Assembly (NCBI RefSeq): GCF_900091605.1
Contig: NZ_FMCQ01000001.1
Coordinates: forward strand, 571,164 to 635,163
Direction: 5' to 3'
Length of the DNA stretch: 64,000 bases
Origin: Micromonospora tulbaghiae
GTDB lineage: Bacteria > Actinomycetota > Actinomycetes > Mycobacteriales > Micromonosporaceae
Below the pieces are notes generated by a model, which had not been told where the DNA came from, did not search any database, and saw only the letters and a program-made list of their open reading frames with translations. This document shows, piece by piece, positions 1 through 10,379 of the stretch; position 1 is the first letter of the stretch, and each line of letters starts with the position of its first letter. Made by a program: the position numbers and the translations under genes.

Positions 1-1
1 G

Positions 2-424
2 TCGCTGAAGCTGATCGAGCAGGCGCTGGACCGCCTGAAGCCCGGCCCGGTGATGGTGTCCGACAAGAAGATCGCCTGGCCGGCGCAGCTCGCCATCGGC
101 GTGGACGGCATGGGCAACTCGCTCGAGCACGTCGCCAAGATCATGGGTCAGTCGATGGAGTCGCTGATCCACCACTTCAAGCTCGTCACCGAGGGCTTCC
201 GGGTTCCGCCGGGCCAGGTGTACGTCGGCATCGAGTCGCCCCGCGGCGAGCTGGGCGTGCACGCGGTGTCCGACGGCGGCACCCGGCCCTACCGGGTGCA
301 CTACCGGGAGCCGAGCTTCGTCAACCTCCAGGCCCTCCCGGCGATGGCCGAGGGCGGCCTGATCGCCGACGTGATCGCCGGCGGCGCCTCGCTGGACCCC
401 GTGATGGGTGGTTGTGACCGATGA
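2..424 (+). CDS. nuoD: NADH-quinone oxidoreductase subunit D (C-terminal part)
   Basis: C-terminal 140 residues of the 49-kDa subunit of complex I, which with NuoB and NuoC forms the quinone-binding connecting module at the membrane surface. The reading frame is open from base 2, so the start lies outside the window. Visible family features are the [15 protein letters not shown] block, the [12 protein letters not shown] stretch (the segment related to the large subunit of NiFe hydrogenases) and the usual end [19 protein letters not shown]. Its TGA (422-424) overlaps the nuoE ATG (421) in an ATGA junction, as expected for translational coupling in the nuo operon. Identification is secure; only the missing N-terminus is unknown. 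Confidence 0.97.
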   Translation, partial: SLKLIEQALDRLKPGPVMVSDKKIAWPAQLAIGVDGMGNSLEHVAKIMGQSMESLIHHFKLVTEGFRVPPGQVYVGIESPRGELGVHAVSDGGTRPYRVHYREPSFVNLQALPAMAEGGLIADVIAGGASLDPVMGGCDR

Positions 425-1527
425 GCTTTTCCGAAACGACTCGCGCCCGCGCGCGGGAGATCATCGCCCGGTACCCGGCGGACCGGTCCCGCTCGGCGCT
501 GCTGCCGCTGCTGCACCTGGTCCAGTCCGAGGAGGGCTACGTCTCTCCGGCCGGTGTCGAGTTCTGCGCCGAGGTGCTCGGGCTCAACAAGGCCCAGGTC
601 GGCGCCGTCGCCACCTTCTACACCATGTACAAGCGCAAGCCCACCGGTGAATACCTGGTGAGCGTCTGCACCAACACGATGTGCGACGTGCTCGGCGGGC
701 AGAAGGTCTACGACACCCTCGCCGAGCACCTCGGTGTGGGGCACGAGGAGACCACCGCCGACGGGAAGATCACCCTGGAGCACGCCGAGTGCCTGGCGGC
801 GTGCGACTACGGCCCGGTGATGACGGTCAACTACGACTTCTTCGACAACGTGGAGCCGCAGGCCGCGCTCGACGTGGTCGAGGAGCTGCGCGCCGGCGGC
901 CGGCCGATGCCGACCCGTGGGGCGCGGCTCTGCACGCTCAAGGAGATGGCGGTCCAGCTCGCCGGTTTCGCCGACGAGCGCGACGGCGCGGTGGCTGACG
1001 GCGGGCCGGGCGAGCCGAGCCTGCGCGGCCTGCGCCTGGCCGAGCAGCACGGCGTCTCGGTGCCGGGCTTCGACCCGAAGACGCCGATCCGCAGCAAGGC
1101 CGAGGCCGACCGGGCCGCCGCCGAGGAGAAGGCGAAGGCCGAGGCCGCGAAGCCGGCGCCCGAGCCGGCCAAGGCCGTCGAGCCGGCCAAGCCCGAGGCG
1201 GCCACCGGCAGCACGGCTCCGGACGTGAAGGCGCCGGACGCCAAGTCGCCGCAGGTGCGTACCGCCGAGACCCGGCAGCCGGACGCGGGCACCGCGGTGC
1301 CGGACGCGCCCGGCACGAAGATGCCGGTGGACGGCCCGGCCCCGGCGCCCCGCGACGCGCGGGCGGCCGAGGCGGCCGGCGCGGCGGCGAACCCGCCGGC
1401 CGGCGACGGCAAGCCCGCCGGCGACGCGGCCGGCGCGCAGGAGCGCAACCTCAAGGAAGCGGAATCCGGTACGGGCGCGGACGGCGGCGACCCGGCGGAC
1501 GCGAGCGGAACGGGGGTCCGGAAGTGA
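421..1527 (+). CDS. nuoE: NADH-quinone oxidoreductase subunit E with long C-terminal tail
   Basis: The 24-kDa thioredoxin-fold subunit of the NADH dehydrogenase module; it binds the off-pathway 2Fe-2S cluster N1a. The ligand cysteines are visible as CTNTMC (about residues 82-87) and ECLAAC (about 122-127). The start ATG overlaps the nuoD stop. At 368 residues it is roughly twice the usual bacterial length. The family domain ends near residue 200, and the rest is a low-complexity Ala/Pro/Lys/Glu/Asp-rich tail (residues about 225-368) with no recognisable fold. The tail has no frameshift signature and runs directly into the GTGA overlap with nuoF, so it looks translated. Its function is unknown. 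Confidence 0.96.
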   Translation: MSFSETTRARAREIIARYPADRSRSALLPLLHLVQSEEGYVSPAGVEFCAEVLGLNKAQVGAVATFYTMYKRKPTGEYLVSVCTNTMCDVLGGQKVYDTLAEHLGVGHEETTADGKITLEHAECLAACDYGPVMTVNYDFFDNVEPQAALDVVEELRAGGRPMPTRGARLCTLKEMAVQLAGFADERDGAVADGGPGEPSLRGLRLAEQHGVSVPGFDPKTPIRSKAEADRAAAEEKAKAEAAKPAPEPAKAVEPAKPEAATGSTAPDVKAPDAKSPQVRTAETRQPDAGTAVPDAPGTKMPVDGPAPAPRDARAAEAAGAAANPPAGDGKPAGDAAGAQERNLKEAESGTGADGGDPADASGTGVRK

Positions 1528-2840
1528 CCACTCCTCGGCCGGAGACGCTGGCCAAGCTCACGCCGGTGCTCACCAAGCGCTGGCTCTCGCCGGACGCGTG
1601 GCGGCTCGGCACCTACGAGAAGCTGGACGGCTACGCCGCCCTGCGCAAGGCGCTCAAGGCGCACCCGGACGACCTGATCCAGCTGATCAAGGACTCCGGA
1701 CTGCGTGGCCGGGGCGGCGCGGGCTTCCCGACCGGCCTCAAGTGGGGGTTCATCCCGCAGGGCGACGGCAAGCCGCACTACCTGGTGGTGAACGCCGACG
1801 AGGGCGAGCCGGGCACCTGCAAGGACCTGCCGCTGATGACCCACGACCCGCACTCGCTGGTCGAGGGCGTCATCATCGCCTCGTACGCGATCCGGGCCAA
1901 CCGGGCGTACATCTACATCCGCGGTGAGGCGGTGCACGCCGCCCGGCGGCTGCGCAGCGCGGTCGACGAGGCGTACGCCAAGGGTTATCTCGGCCGGAAC
2001 GTCCTCGGCTCGGGCTTCGACCTGGACCTGGTGGTGCACTCCGGCGCCGGGGCGTACATCTGCGGTGAGGAGACCGCGCTGCTGGACTCGCTGGAGGGCT
2101 TCCGCGGCCAGCCCCGGCTGCGCCCGCCGTTCCCGGCGACCCACGGCCTGTACGCCAGCCCGACAGTGGTCAACAACGTCGGCACCATCGCCAGCGTGCC
2201 GTACATCGTGCTCGGTGGCGCGGACTGGTGGAAGACGATGGGCACGGAGAAGTCGTCCGGCCCGATGATCTACTCGCTGTCCGGCCGGATCGCCAACCCC
2301 GGCCAGTACGAGTGCTCGATGGGCATCACGCTGCGTGAGCTGATCGAGCTGGCCGGCGGCATGAAGCCCGGGCACAACCTGAAGTTCTGGACCCCGGGTG
2401 GCTCGTCGACGCCGCTGCTGACCGCCGAGCACCTGGACGTGCCGCTGGACTTCGAGGGGGTGGCGGGGGCCGGCTCGATCCTGGGCACCACCGCCACGCA
2501 GATCTTCTCCGACCAGGACTGCCCGGTGTACGCGACCTACCGGTGGCTGGAGTTCTACCACCACGAGTCGTGCGGCAAGTGCACCCCGTGCCGGGAGGGC
2601 AACTACTGGATGGTCCGGGTCTACCGGCGCATCCTGGCCGGCCAGGGCACCCACGAGGACCTGGACACCCTGCTCGACACCTGCGACAACATCCTCGGCC
2701 GCTCGTTCTGCGGTCTGGGTGACGGCGCGACCAGCTCGGTGACCTCGTCGCTGAAGTACTTCAAGCAGGACTACCTCGACTACATCGAGGGACGTACCGC
2801 GCCGAAGCTCTCCGACAAGTCTCTGGTTGGAGCTCACTGA
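1524..2840 (+). CDS. nuoF: NADH-quinone oxidoreductase subunit F
   Basis: The 51-kDa subunit that oxidises NADH. It holds FMN and 4Fe-4S cluster N3 and passes electrons to NuoG. Motifs in order: the glycine-rich FMN loop [15 protein letters not shown] (about residues 61-75), the nucleotide-binding [16 protein letters not shown] (about 174-190), and the cluster ligands [12 protein letters not shown] (about 349-360) with a further Cys in SFCGLGD. Its 438 residues are normal for the family. The GTG start overlaps the nuoE TGA, and the stop shares a base with the nuoG ATG, so translation is probably coupled on both sides. Confidence 0.98.
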   Translation: MTTPRPETLAKLTPVLTKRWLSPDAWRLGTYEKLDGYAALRKALKAHPDDLIQLIKDSGLRGRGGAGFPTGLKWGFIPQGDGKPHYLVVNADEGEPGTCKDLPLMTHDPHSLVEGVIIASYAIRANRAYIYIRGEAVHAARRLRSAVDEAYAKGYLGRNVLGSGFDLDLVVHSGAGAYICGEETALLDSLEGFRGQPRLRPPFPATHGLYASPTVVNNVGTIASVPYIVLGGADWWKTMGTEKSSGPMIYSLSGRIANPGQYECSMGITLRELIELAGGMKPGHNLKFWTPGGSSTPLLTAEHLDVPLDFEGVAGAGSILGTTATQIFSDQDCPVYATYRWLEFYHHESCGKCTPCREGNYWMVRVYRRILAGQGTHEDLDTLLDTCDNILGRSFCGLGDGATSSVTSSLKYFKQDYLDYIEGRTAPKLSDKSLVGAH

Positions 2841-5281
2841 TGACCGACGTAGCCAAGCAGACCGAGACCGTCACGCTGACCATCGACGGCGTCGAGGTCA
2901 CCGCGCCCAAGGGCGCGCTGCTGATCCGCGTCGCCGAGCAGCTCGGCACCGAGATCCCGCGCTTCTGCGACCACCCGCTGCTGGCCCCGGCCGGTGCCTG
3001 CCGGCAGTGCCTGGTGGAGGTGGAGGGCCAGCGCAAGCCGGTCGCCTCCTGCACCCAGACCGTCGCCGACGGCATGGTGGTGCGGACGCAGCTCACCTCC
3101 CCGGTCGCCAAGAAGGCCCAGGAGGGGGTGATGGAGCTGCTGCTCCTCAACCACCCCCTGGACTGCCCGATGTGCGACAAGGGCGGCGAGTGCCCGCTCC
3201 AGAACCAGGCGATGTCCACCGGCCGGACGGACTCGCGGTTCCACGAGCACAAGCGGGAGTACCCGAAGCCGCTGCCGATCAGCACCCAGGTGCTGCTCGA
3301 CCGCGAGCGCTGCGTGCTCTGCCAGCGGTGCACCCGGTTCTCCGAGGAGATCGCCGGGGACAAGTTCATCGACCTGATGGGACGCTCCTCGCACGAGGAG
3401 ATCAACATCTACCGGGACGAGGAGTACGGCGAGGACGGCGACGCCGGTGACGTCCCGTTCAACTCGTACTTCTCCGGCAACACCGTGCAGATCTGCCCGG
3501 TGGGCGCGCTGACCGGCGCCCAGTACCGGTTCCGGGCCCGCCCGTTCGACCTGGTCTCCACGCCCAGCGTCTGCGAGCACTGCTCGGCCGGCTGCGCCCA
3601 GCGCACCGACTGGCGGCGCGGCAAGGTCCTGCGCCGGCTGGCCGGCGACGACCCGGCGGTGAACGAGGAGTGGAACTGCGACAAGGGCCGCTGGGGCTTC
3701 CAGTACACCCGCGCGTTCGACCGGATCAGCACGCCGATGGTGCGCGACGAGAAGACCGGTGAGCTGCGCGAGGCGTCCTGGAGCGAGGCGCTCACCCGGG
3801 CCGCCGAGGGGCTGCGCGCGGCCCGCGACGGCGCGACCGGCACGGCGGTGCTGACCGGCGGCCGGCTCACCGTCGAGGACGCCTACGCGTACGCGAAGTT
3901 CGCCCGGATCGCGCTGCACACCAACGACATCGACTTCCGGGCCCGCCCGGTCTCCCGCGAGGAGGCCGACTTCCTGGCCAGCAGCGTCGCCGGTGTCACC
4001 GACGTCACCTACACGGACGTGGAGAACGCGCCCGCTGTGGTGCTGGTCGGCCTGGAGCCGGAGGAGGAGTGCCCGATCCTCTTCCTGCGGCTGCGCAAGG
4101 CGTACTCCAAGAAGAAGCTCACGGTGTACGCGATCGCGCCGTTCGCGACCCGCGGCCTGGAGAAGCTCGGCGCGAAGCTCGCCCGGGTCGTGCCCGGTGA
4201 GGAAGCGGGCGTGCTGGCCGAGCACGCCACGGTGGCCGAGGCGCTGGGGCAGCCCGGCGCGATCCTGATCGTCGGCGAGCGCCTGGCCGAGGTGCCGGGC
4301 GGGCTGTCGGCGGCGGCGGACGTCGCCCGGCGTACCGGTGCCCGGCTGGTCTGGGTGCCGCGGCGCGCGGGTGACCGCGGCGCTGTCGACGCGGGCTGCC
4401 TGCCCAACCTGCTCCCCGGCGGCCGGGTCGTCACCGAGCCGGCCGCGCGCGCGGAGCTGGGCGAGGCGTGGGACATCCCGGCCGGGGTCATCCCCAGCCA
4501 GGCCGGCCGCGACACCGACGGCATCCTCACCGCCGCCGCGGACGGCCGGCTCGGCGCCCTGGTGGTGGCCGGCGTCGACCCGGCCGACCTGGCCGACCCG
4601 CGCCTGGCCGAGTCCGCACTGGACGCGGTGCCGTTCCTGGTCAGCCTGGAACTGCGGATGAGCGCGGTGTCCCGCCGCGCCGACGTGGTCCTGCCGGTCG
4701 CGCCGGTGGTCGAGAAGGCCGGCAGCTTCCTGGACTGGGAGGGCCGGCTGCGCACGTTCGAGAAGGTGCTGGACACCGGCGCGATGACCGACGCCCGGAT
4801 CCTCGACGCGCTCGCCGCGCAGCTCGACGTGCGGCTCGGCACCGGCGACGTGCCGGCCATCCGCCGCGAGCTGGGCGCGCTGCCGCGCACCCGGGTCGAG
4901 CGGCCGTCGGCGCCCTCGGTCGAGCCGGCCGCCGTGCGGCAGCCGGGACCGGGCGAGGCCGTGCTCGCCACCTGGCACCAGCTGATCGACCTGGGCAGCC
5001 TCACCGACGGCGACGAGCACCTCGCCGGCACCGCCCGCCCGCCGGTGGTCCGGCTGGGCAAGGGCACCGCCGAGGCGCTGGGCGTCGCCGACGGTGACCC
5101 GGTCACGGTGGGCACCGACCGGGGCGCGATCACGCTGCCGGCGGCGATCACCGAGATGCCCGACGGCGTCGTCTGGCTGCCGACCAACTCACCCGGCTCC
5201 ACCGTGCGGCGCGGCCTCGGCGCGACGTCCGGCGACGTGGTGAGCGTCTCCGCAGTCGGGAACGAAAGGTGGGTGCAGTGA
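2840..5281 (+). CDS. nuoG: NADH-quinone oxidoreductase subunit G
   Basis: The 75-kDa iron-sulfur subunit that carries electrons from NuoF toward NuoI. The N-terminal 2Fe-2S ferredoxin domain shows [17 protein letters not shown]. Next come the His/Cys-ligated cluster segment ([17 protein letters not shown]), [10 protein letters not shown] with ICPVGAL, and the molybdopterin-oxidoreductase-like 4Fe-4S segment CEHCSAGC. The C-terminal half is the degenerate molybdopterin-oxidoreductase fold, which binds no molybdenum in this family. Its 813 residues are typical for actinobacteria. The end (TGA 5279-5281) overlaps the start of nuoH. Confidence 0.98.
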   Translation: MTDVAKQTETVTLTIDGVEVTAPKGALLIRVAEQLGTEIPRFCDHPLLAPAGACRQCLVEVEGQRKPVASCTQTVADGMVVRTQLTSPVAKKAQEGVMELLLLNHPLDCPMCDKGGECPLQNQAMSTGRTDSRFHEHKREYPKPLPISTQVLLDRERCVLCQRCTRFSEEIAGDKFIDLMGRSSHEEINIYRDEEYGEDGDAGDVPFNSYFSGNTVQICPVGALTGAQYRFRARPFDLVSTPSVCEHCSAGCAQRTDWRRGKVLRRLAGDDPAVNEEWNCDKGRWGFQYTRAFDRISTPMVRDEKTGELREASWSEALTRAAEGLRAARDGATGTAVLTGGRLTVEDAYAYAKFARIALHTNDIDFRARPVSREEADFLASSVAGVTDVTYTDVENAPAVVLVGLEPEEECPILFLRLRKAYSKKKLTVYAIAPFATRGLEKLGAKLARVVPGEEAGVLAEHATVAEALGQPGAILIVGERLAEVPGGLSAAADVARRTGARLVWVPRRAGDRGAVDAGCLPNLLPGGRVVTEPAARAELGEAWDIPAGVIPSQAGRDTDGILTAAADGRLGALVVAGVDPADLADPRLAESALDAVPFLVSLELRMSAVSRRADVVLPVAPVVEKAGSFLDWEGRLRTFEKVLDTGAMTDARILDALAAQLDVRLGTGDVPAIRRELGALPRTRVERPSAPSVEPAAVRQPGPGEAVLATWHQLIDLGSLTDGDEHLAGTARPPVVRLGKGTAEALGVADGDPVTVGTDRGAITLPAAITEMPDGVVWLPTNSPGSTVRRGLGATSGDVVSVSAVGNERWVQ

Positions 5282-6633
5282 ACCCCGTCATCCTCGCGGC
5301 GCAGGACCCGACGCTTGCCGACTTCGGCAAGGACCCGTGGTGGCTGGTCCTCGGCAAGATCCTGTTCGCGTTCGTCGTCGCCGTGGCGGCCACGCTGCTC
5401 GGCGTCTGGTTCGAGCGCCGGGTCGTGGGCCGCATGGCGGTGCGGCCCGGCCCCAACCAGGCCGGCCCGTTCGGTCTGCTCCAGACGCTCGCCGACGGCG
5501 TGAAGCTGGCCTTCAAGGAGGACATCCTCCCGCGCAAGGCCGACAAGGTCGTCTACTTCTTCGCCCCGGTGATCTCGGTGGTCTGCGCGGTCACCGCGCT
5601 GTCGGTGATCCCGTTCGGGCCGATGGTGAGCATCTTCGGGCACCGGACGCCGCTCCAGGTCACCGACGTGTCGGTGGCGGTGCTGGTGGTGCTGGCCTTC
5701 TCCTCGCTCGCCGTGTACGGCATCGTGCTCGGCGGCTGGGCCAGCGGCTCCACCTACCCGCTGCTCGGCGGTCTGCGCTCGGCGGCCCAGCTGGTCTCGT
5801 ACGAGGTCACCATGGGCCTGAGCGTGGTCGCGGTCTTCATGACCGCGGGCACCATGTCGACGAGCGGGATCGTCGCCGCACAGGGCGACGGCACCCGGCT
5901 GACCATCGGCGGCTTCGACATCGCCGCCCCCGGCTGGTACGCGATCCTGCTGCTGCCCAGCTTCATCATGTTCTTCATCGCCATCGTCGGTGAGACGAAC
6001 CGGGCGCCGTTCGACCTGCCCGAGGCGGAGTCGGAGCTGGTGGCCGGCTTCCAGACCGAGTACAGCTCGCTGAAGTTCGCGCTGTTCATGCTCAGCGAGT
6101 ACGTCGCGATGGTGACCATGTCGGCGTTCACCGTGACGCTGTTCCTCGGCGGCTGGCACGCGCCGTGGCCGATCACGCTGTGGTCGGGCGCCAACGAGGG
6201 CTGGTGGCCGATGCTGTGGTTCTTCGGCAAGGTCATCATGCTGGTGTTCGTCTTCGTCTGGCTGCGCGGCACGCTGCCGCGGCTCCGGTACGACCAGTTC
6301 ATGCGGTTCGGCTGGAAGGTGCTGCTGCCGCTGAACCTGGTCTGGATCATGGTGCTCGCCGGGCTGCGCTCGATCGAGGACTGGCAGACCAGGGACCGGC
6401 TGCTCGTCACCGCCGTCGGCGCGGGCGTGCTGCTGCTGGCCACGCTCTTCTGGCCGTCGCGGAAGAAGGAGCTCAAGCCGTCGCTCCAGGAGCAGGCGGA
6501 CACCCGGCCGTACGGCAGCTTCCCGCTGCCGCCGATGGATCTTCAGGTTCCGCCGAGCCCGCGTACGAAGCGCGTGCTCGCCGAGCGGGAGCCGGCCAAC
6601 GTGGTCGCCGGCCCGGACTCCAGGGAGGTGTGA
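5278..6633 (+). CDS. nuoH: NADH-quinone oxidoreductase subunit H
   Basis: Membrane subunit of complex I (ND1 homologue) next to the quinone cavity. It has eight or more hydrophobic segments and the family motifs [19 protein letters not shown] and [19 protein letters not shown] place the start at GTG 5278, which has GAAAGG about 8 bases upstream; a GTG at 5269 in the same frame sits immediately against that ribosome site and is less likely. The start overlaps the nuoG stop. A charged, Pro-rich cytoplasmic tail of about 60 residues follows the last membrane segment. Confidence 0.95.
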   Translation: MNPVILAAQDPTLADFGKDPWWLVLGKILFAFVVAVAATLLGVWFERRVVGRMAVRPGPNQAGPFGLLQTLADGVKLAFKEDILPRKADKVVYFFAPVISVVCAVTALSVIPFGPMVSIFGHRTPLQVTDVSVAVLVVLAFSSLAVYGIVLGGWASGSTYPLLGGLRSAAQLVSYEVTMGLSVVAVFMTAGTMSTSGIVAAQGDGTRLTIGGFDIAAPGWYAILLLPSFIMFFIAIVGETNRAPFDLPEAESELVAGFQTEYSSLKFALFMLSEYVAMVTMSAFTVTLFLGGWHAPWPITLWSGANEGWWPMLWFFGKVIMLVFVFVWLRGTLPRLRYDQFMRFGWKVLLPLNLVWIMVLAGLRSIEDWQTRDRLLVTAVGAGVLLLATLFWPSRKKELKPSLQEQADTRPYGSFPLPPMDLQVPPSPRTKRVLAEREPANVVAGPDSREV

Positions 6634-6634
6634 C

Positions 6635-7282
6635 GTGGGCGCGATCACCGGAACGTTCAAGGGCTTCGGTGTCACCTTCTCGCACATGTTCAAGAAGGTC
6701 GTCACCACCGACTACCCGTTCAAGCCGCCGGTCTCGGCGCCGCGCTACCACGGGCGGCACATCCTCAACCGGCACCCGGACGGGCTGGAGAAGTGCATCG
6801 GCTGCGAGCTGTGCGCCTGGGCCTGCCCGGCCGACGCGATCTACGTGGAGGGTGGCGACAACACCGAGGAGCAGCGCTTCTCCCCGGGTGAGCGGTACGC
6901 CAGCACCTACCAGATCAACTATGCCCGGTGCATCTTCTGCGGGCTCTGCATCGAGGCCTGCCCGACCCGTTCGCTCACCATGAGCAACGAGTACGAGCTG
7001 GCCCGGGACAACCGGCAGGACCTGATCTTCACCAAGGAGCAGCTGCTCGCGCCGCTGCTCGAAGGCATGGAGCAGCCGCCGCACCCGATGCGGCTGGGCG
7101 ACAGCGAGAAGGACTACTACGTCGGCGCGCTCACCAACCCGGGCACCTCGGCCGGCGCCGAGCGCTCGCCGATGGGCCCGGGCCGGTACCAGGTGGAGGA
7201 ACACCCGGGCGTGACCTTCCCCGGCGCCGAGCAGACCGAGCAGCGGTCCGCTGCCGCGGCGGGCAAGGGAGGCAAGGCATGA
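6635..7282 (+). CDS. nuoI: NADH-quinone oxidoreductase subunit I
   Basis: The 23-kDa ferredoxin-type subunit with two 4Fe-4S clusters (N6a and N6b) that delivers electrons to the N2 cluster of NuoB. Both ligand sets are intact: [12 protein letters not shown] (about residues 50-61) and [12 protein letters not shown] (about 95-106). The GTG start lies one base after the nuoH stop. Beyond the ferredoxin domain there is a Gly/Ala-rich tail of about 60 residues, common in actinobacterial NuoI. The stop overlaps the nuoJ ATG. Confidence 0.98.
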   Translation: MGAITGTFKGFGVTFSHMFKKVVTTDYPFKPPVSAPRYHGRHILNRHPDGLEKCIGCELCAWACPADAIYVEGGDNTEEQRFSPGERYASTYQINYARCIFCGLCIEACPTRSLTMSNEYELARDNRQDLIFTKEQLLAPLLEGMEQPPHPMRLGDSEKDYYVGALTNPGTSAGAERSPMGPGRYQVEEHPGVTFPGAEQTEQRSAAAAGKGGKA

Positions 7283-8049
7283 CCTCGGCTACGGTGCTCG
7301 CCGCGGCGGGCCAGGTGTCCGGGGGTGAGGAGGTCACCTTCTGGATCCTCGCCCCGCTGGCCCTGCTCGGCGCGGTCGGCATGGTGTGGGCCCGCAACGC
7401 GGTCCACTCCGCGCTCTGGCTGGTGCTGACCATGCTCTGCCTGGGCGTGTTCTACGTGCTCCAGGCCGGGCCGTTCATCGGCATGGTGCAGGTCATCGTC
7501 TACACCGGCGCGATCATGATGCTGTTCCTGTTCGTGCTGATGCTGGTCGGCCGGGACGCGTCCGACTCGCTCATCGAGACGCTGCGCGGCCAGCGGGTCG
7601 CCGCCGTGGTCCTCGGGCTCGGCTTCGCCGGCCTGGTGGGCACCGGCCTCTACCGCGCGCTCGACGGCGTCCAGGCGGTCGGGCTCGACGAGGCCAACGG
7701 CGAGGGCAACGTGCAGGGCATCGCCCGGCTGCTGTTCACCAAGTACGTCTTCGCCTTCGAGCTGACCTCGGCGCTGCTGATCACCGCCGCCGTCGGCGCG
7801 ATGGTGCTGGCGCACGTGGAGCGGCGCAAGGCGGACCGGATGGACCAGATCGCCACCATGAAGGCGCGGTTCCGCCCCGGCAACTACCCCGGACCGAAGC
7901 CCGGCCCGGGTGTCTACGCCACGTCCTCCTCGGTGGCCACCCCGGCCCGTCTGCCCGACGGCCGGCTGACCGACCGCAGCATCCCGGAGATCCTGCCGGT
8001 GCGCGAGCTGACGGCCGAGGAGACCGCACCGAAGGGGACTGACAAATGA
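7279..8049 (+). CDS. nuoJ: NADH-quinone oxidoreductase subunit J
   Basis: Membrane subunit of complex I (ND6 homologue). Five hydrophobic helices are visible, including the conserved block [20 protein letters not shown], which contains the pi-bulge helix of the family. The frame is open further upstream, but ATG 7279 overlaps the nuoI stop (ATGA) and yields the normal N-terminus, so the upstream extension is an artefact. The last 80 or so residues are hydrophilic. The product is 256 residues. Confidence 0.96.
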   Translation: MTSATVLAAAGQVSGGEEVTFWILAPLALLGAVGMVWARNAVHSALWLVLTMLCLGVFYVLQAGPFIGMVQVIVYTGAIMMLFLFVLMLVGRDASDSLIETLRGQRVAAVVLGLGFAGLVGTGLYRALDGVQAVGLDEANGEGNVQGIARLLFTKYVFAFELTSALLITAAVGAMVLAHVERRKADRMDQIATMKARFRPGNYPGPKPGPGVYATSSSVATPARLPDGRLTDRSIPEILPVRELTAEETAPKGTDK

Positions 8050-8345
8050 CCCCGGACTACTACCTCATCCTCGCGGCGGTGCTGTTCACCATCGGCGCCG
8101 TGGGCGTGCTGGTCCGGCGCAACGCGATCGTGCTGTTCATGTGCATCGAGCTGATGCTCAACGCGGCCAACCTGACCCTGGTCACGTTCAGCCGGATCAA
8201 CGGCGACCTGAACGGCCAGATCATGGCGTTCTTCGTGATGGTGGTGGCGGCGGCCGAGGTCGTGGTCGGGCTCGCGATCATCATGGCGATCTTCCGGACC
8301 CGGCGCTCGGCCAGCGTCGACGACGCCAACCTGCTGAAGTACTGA
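8046..8345 (+). CDS. nuoK: NADH-quinone oxidoreductase subunit K
   Basis: Small three-helix membrane subunit (ND4L homologue, MrpC-like) involved in proton translocation. At 99 residues it has the usual length. The conserved glutamates lie in the second and third helices ([12 protein letters not shown] and [11 protein letters not shown]). The ATG overlaps the nuoJ stop. It is followed after 7 bases by nuoL. Confidence 0.97.
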   Translation: MTPDYYLILAAVLFTIGAVGVLVRRNAIVLFMCIELMLNAANLTLVTFSRINGDLNGQIMAFFVMVVAAAEVVVGLAIIMAIFRTRRSASVDDANLLKY

Positions 8346-8352
8346 GGGGCTC

Positions 8353-10314
8353 GTGGTGGAACAGATTCTGACGATCGCCCAGTCTGAGCCAGCCGAAGCC
8401 GTCACCTTCGCCACGGCGGACGGGATGCTGGGCAGTGTCTGGCTGCTGGTGGCGATCCCGCTGGTCAGCGCGGCGATCCTGCTGCTGCTCGGCAAGCGGG
8501 CCGACCGCTGGGGCCACTGGCTGGGCGTGGGTGCCATCGGCGCCGCCTTCGTGCTCGGGCTCACCTACTTCTTCCAGCTGCGAGGCCTGGAGAACAAGCA
8601 GGTCGAGCTGAGCCTCTGGGACTTCATCGCGGTCGGCGGTCTGCGGGTGGACTTCGGTCTGCTCTTCGACCCGCTGGCCGCGGTCTTCGTCCTGCTGATC
8701 ACCGGGGTGGGCTTCCTGATCCACCTCTACGCCGTGGAGTACATGGCGCACGACGCGGGCCGGCGGCTGTTCTTCGCGTACTTCAACCTGTTCGTCGCCG
8801 CCATGCTCCTGCTGGTGCTCGGCAACAACTACGTGATGCTCTACTTCGGCTGGGAGGGCGTCGGCCTGGCGTCGTACCTGCTGATCTCGTTCTGGTACGG
8901 CCGGCCCAGCGCGGCCACCGCCGGCAAGAAGGCGTTCCTGATGAACCGGGTCGGCGACGCCGGCCTGGCCATCGGCATCTTCATCATGTTCGCCATGCTC
9001 GGCACCACCCAGTACGACGAGGTGTTCAACGGGGTCGGCTCGCTGACCTCGACCACCGTGCTGGTGCTCGGCCTGCTGCTCCTGCTCGGCGCGGCCGGCA
9101 AGTCCGGCCAGTTCCCGCTCCAGGCGTGGTTGCCGGACGCGATGGAGGGCCCGACCCCGGTGTCCGCGCTCATCCACGCGGCCACCATGGTCACCGCGGG
9201 CGTCTACCTGATCGCCCGCTCCAACGCGATCTTCTCGGCCAACGAGACGCTCCAGCTCGTGGTGGTCAGCGTCGGCGCGCTCACCCTGCTGATGGGCTGC
9301 ATCATCGGCGCGGCGAAGGACGACATCAAGCGCGTGCTGGCCTGGTCGACCGTGAGCCAGATCGGCTACATGTTCCTCGGCGTCGGCCTCGGCGGTGCCG
9401 CGTACGCGCTGGCCATCGTGCACCTGCTGGCGCACGGCTTCTTCAAGGCCAACATGTTCCTCGGCGCCGGCTCGGTCATGCACGGCATGAACGACCAGGT
9501 GGACATCCGCCGCTTCGGCGGGCTGTCCAAGTACATGAAGGTCACCTGGCTGACGTTCATGATGGGCTGGCTCGCCATCATCGGCATGTTCCCGTTCTCC
9601 GGCTACTTCTCCAAGGAGCCGATCATCGTGGCCGCGTTCGAGCGGGAGGGCTGGACGGCCTGGCTGTTCGGCATGGCCGCGCTGCTCGGCGCCGGGCTCA
9701 CCGCGTTCTACATGACGCGGCTGTTCGTGCTCACGTTCCACGGTCCGAAGCGCTGGACCGAGGACATCGAGCACCCGCACGAGTCGCCGAAGCTGATGAC
9801 CATCCCGCTGATCCTGCTGGCGATCGGCTCGGTCGGCGCGGGCTTCCTGCTCGCCACCTCCGTGCCGGACTGGCTCACCGCCACCAACGGTCTCGGCGCC
9901 GAGAGCGGGGAGCACGCGCCGGTGCTGGCGCACTGGCTGCTCACCGCGCTGTCGCTGCTGGTCACGGTGCTGGGCGCCGGGCTGGCCTGGTTCCTGTTCC
10001 GGGGCGGTACGGCCACCGAGCCGCAGCCGGCCGGCGTGGTGGTCACCGCCGCTCGCCGGAACCTCTACACGGACGCCTTCAACGAGGCGGTCTTCGAGAA
10101 GCCGGGCATCTTCCTCACCCGGGCGCTGGTGTTCCTCGACAACCGGGGCGTCGACGGGCTGGTCAACGGCCTGGCCGCCGCCGTGGGCGGGGGCTCGGGC
10201 CGGCTCCGGCGGCTCCAGACCGGCTTCGTGCGGTCGTACGCGACCTCGATCCTGACCGGCGCGCTGCTCGTGGTGGCGGCGTTCCTGGCGGTGCAGGCGG
10301 GGTGGCTGGCGTGA
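8353..10314 (+). CDS. nuoL: NADH-quinone oxidoreductase subunit L
   Basis: Largest antiporter-like proton-pumping subunit (ND5 homologue) with the long lateral helix at its C-terminus. Conserved blocks include NYVMLYFGWEGVGLASYLL, QFPLQAWLPDAMEGPTPVSA and HLLAHGFFKANMFLGAGSV. Its 653 residues agree with the family. The start is GTG 8353 (a second GTG follows immediately). The stop overlaps a 22-codon open frame that bridges to nuoM. Confidence 0.97.
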   Translation: MVEQILTIAQSEPAEAVTFATADGMLGSVWLLVAIPLVSAAILLLLGKRADRWGHWLGVGAIGAAFVLGLTYFFQLRGLENKQVELSLWDFIAVGGLRVDFGLLFDPLAAVFVLLITGVGFLIHLYAVEYMAHDAGRRLFFAYFNLFVAAMLLLVLGNNYVMLYFGWEGVGLASYLLISFWYGRPSAATAGKKAFLMNRVGDAGLAIGIFIMFAMLGTTQYDEVFNGVGSLTSTTVLVLGLLLLLGAAGKSGQFPLQAWLPDAMEGPTPVSALIHAATMVTAGVYLIARSNAIFSANETLQLVVVSVGALTLLMGCIIGAAKDDIKRVLAWSTVSQIGYMFLGVGLGGAAYALAIVHLLAHGFFKANMFLGAGSVMHGMNDQVDIRRFGGLSKYMKVTWLTFMMGWLAIIGMFPFSGYFSKEPIIVAAFEREGWTAWLFGMAALLGAGLTAFYMTRLFVLTFHGPKRWTEDIEHPHESPKLMTIPLILLAIGSVGAGFLLATSVPDWLTATNGLGAESGEHAPVLAHWLLTALSLLVTVLGAGLAWFLFRGGTATEPQPAGVVVTAARRNLYTDAFNEAVFEKPGIFLTRALVFLDNRGVDGLVNGLAAAVGGGSGRLRRLQTGFVRSYATSILTGALLVVAAFLAVQAGWLA

Positions 10315-10379
10315 TCGACCTCAACGCGGCCGCCCCCGCCGGCGGGCCACGCAGTCACGACGGAGGTAAGGCCGAATAA
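10311..10379 (+). CDS. possible 22-codon leader-type ORF bridging nuoL and nuoM
   Basis: A GTG at 10311 overlaps the nuoL stop (GTGA). The 22-codon frame then ends in TAA (10377-10379), whose last base is the first base of the nuoM ATG (TAATG). Both junctions have the geometry of translational coupling, and the nuoM ribosome site GGAGG (10362-10366) lies inside it. The predicted peptide is Ala/Gly/Pro-rich and resembles nothing known to me. It could be a ribosome-relay ORF that keeps nuoL and nuoM in step, or chance in GC-rich DNA. Confidence 0.35.
   Translation: MIDLNAAAPAGGPRSHDGGKAE

Noticed and set aside
831..2837. Long minus-strand open frame (668 codons) opposite nuoE/nuoF
   Set aside because: Antisense shadow of GC-rich coding DNA; no family motif, and the + strand genes are certain. 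The same applies to 2834-5020 and 4009-6708 on the minus strand.
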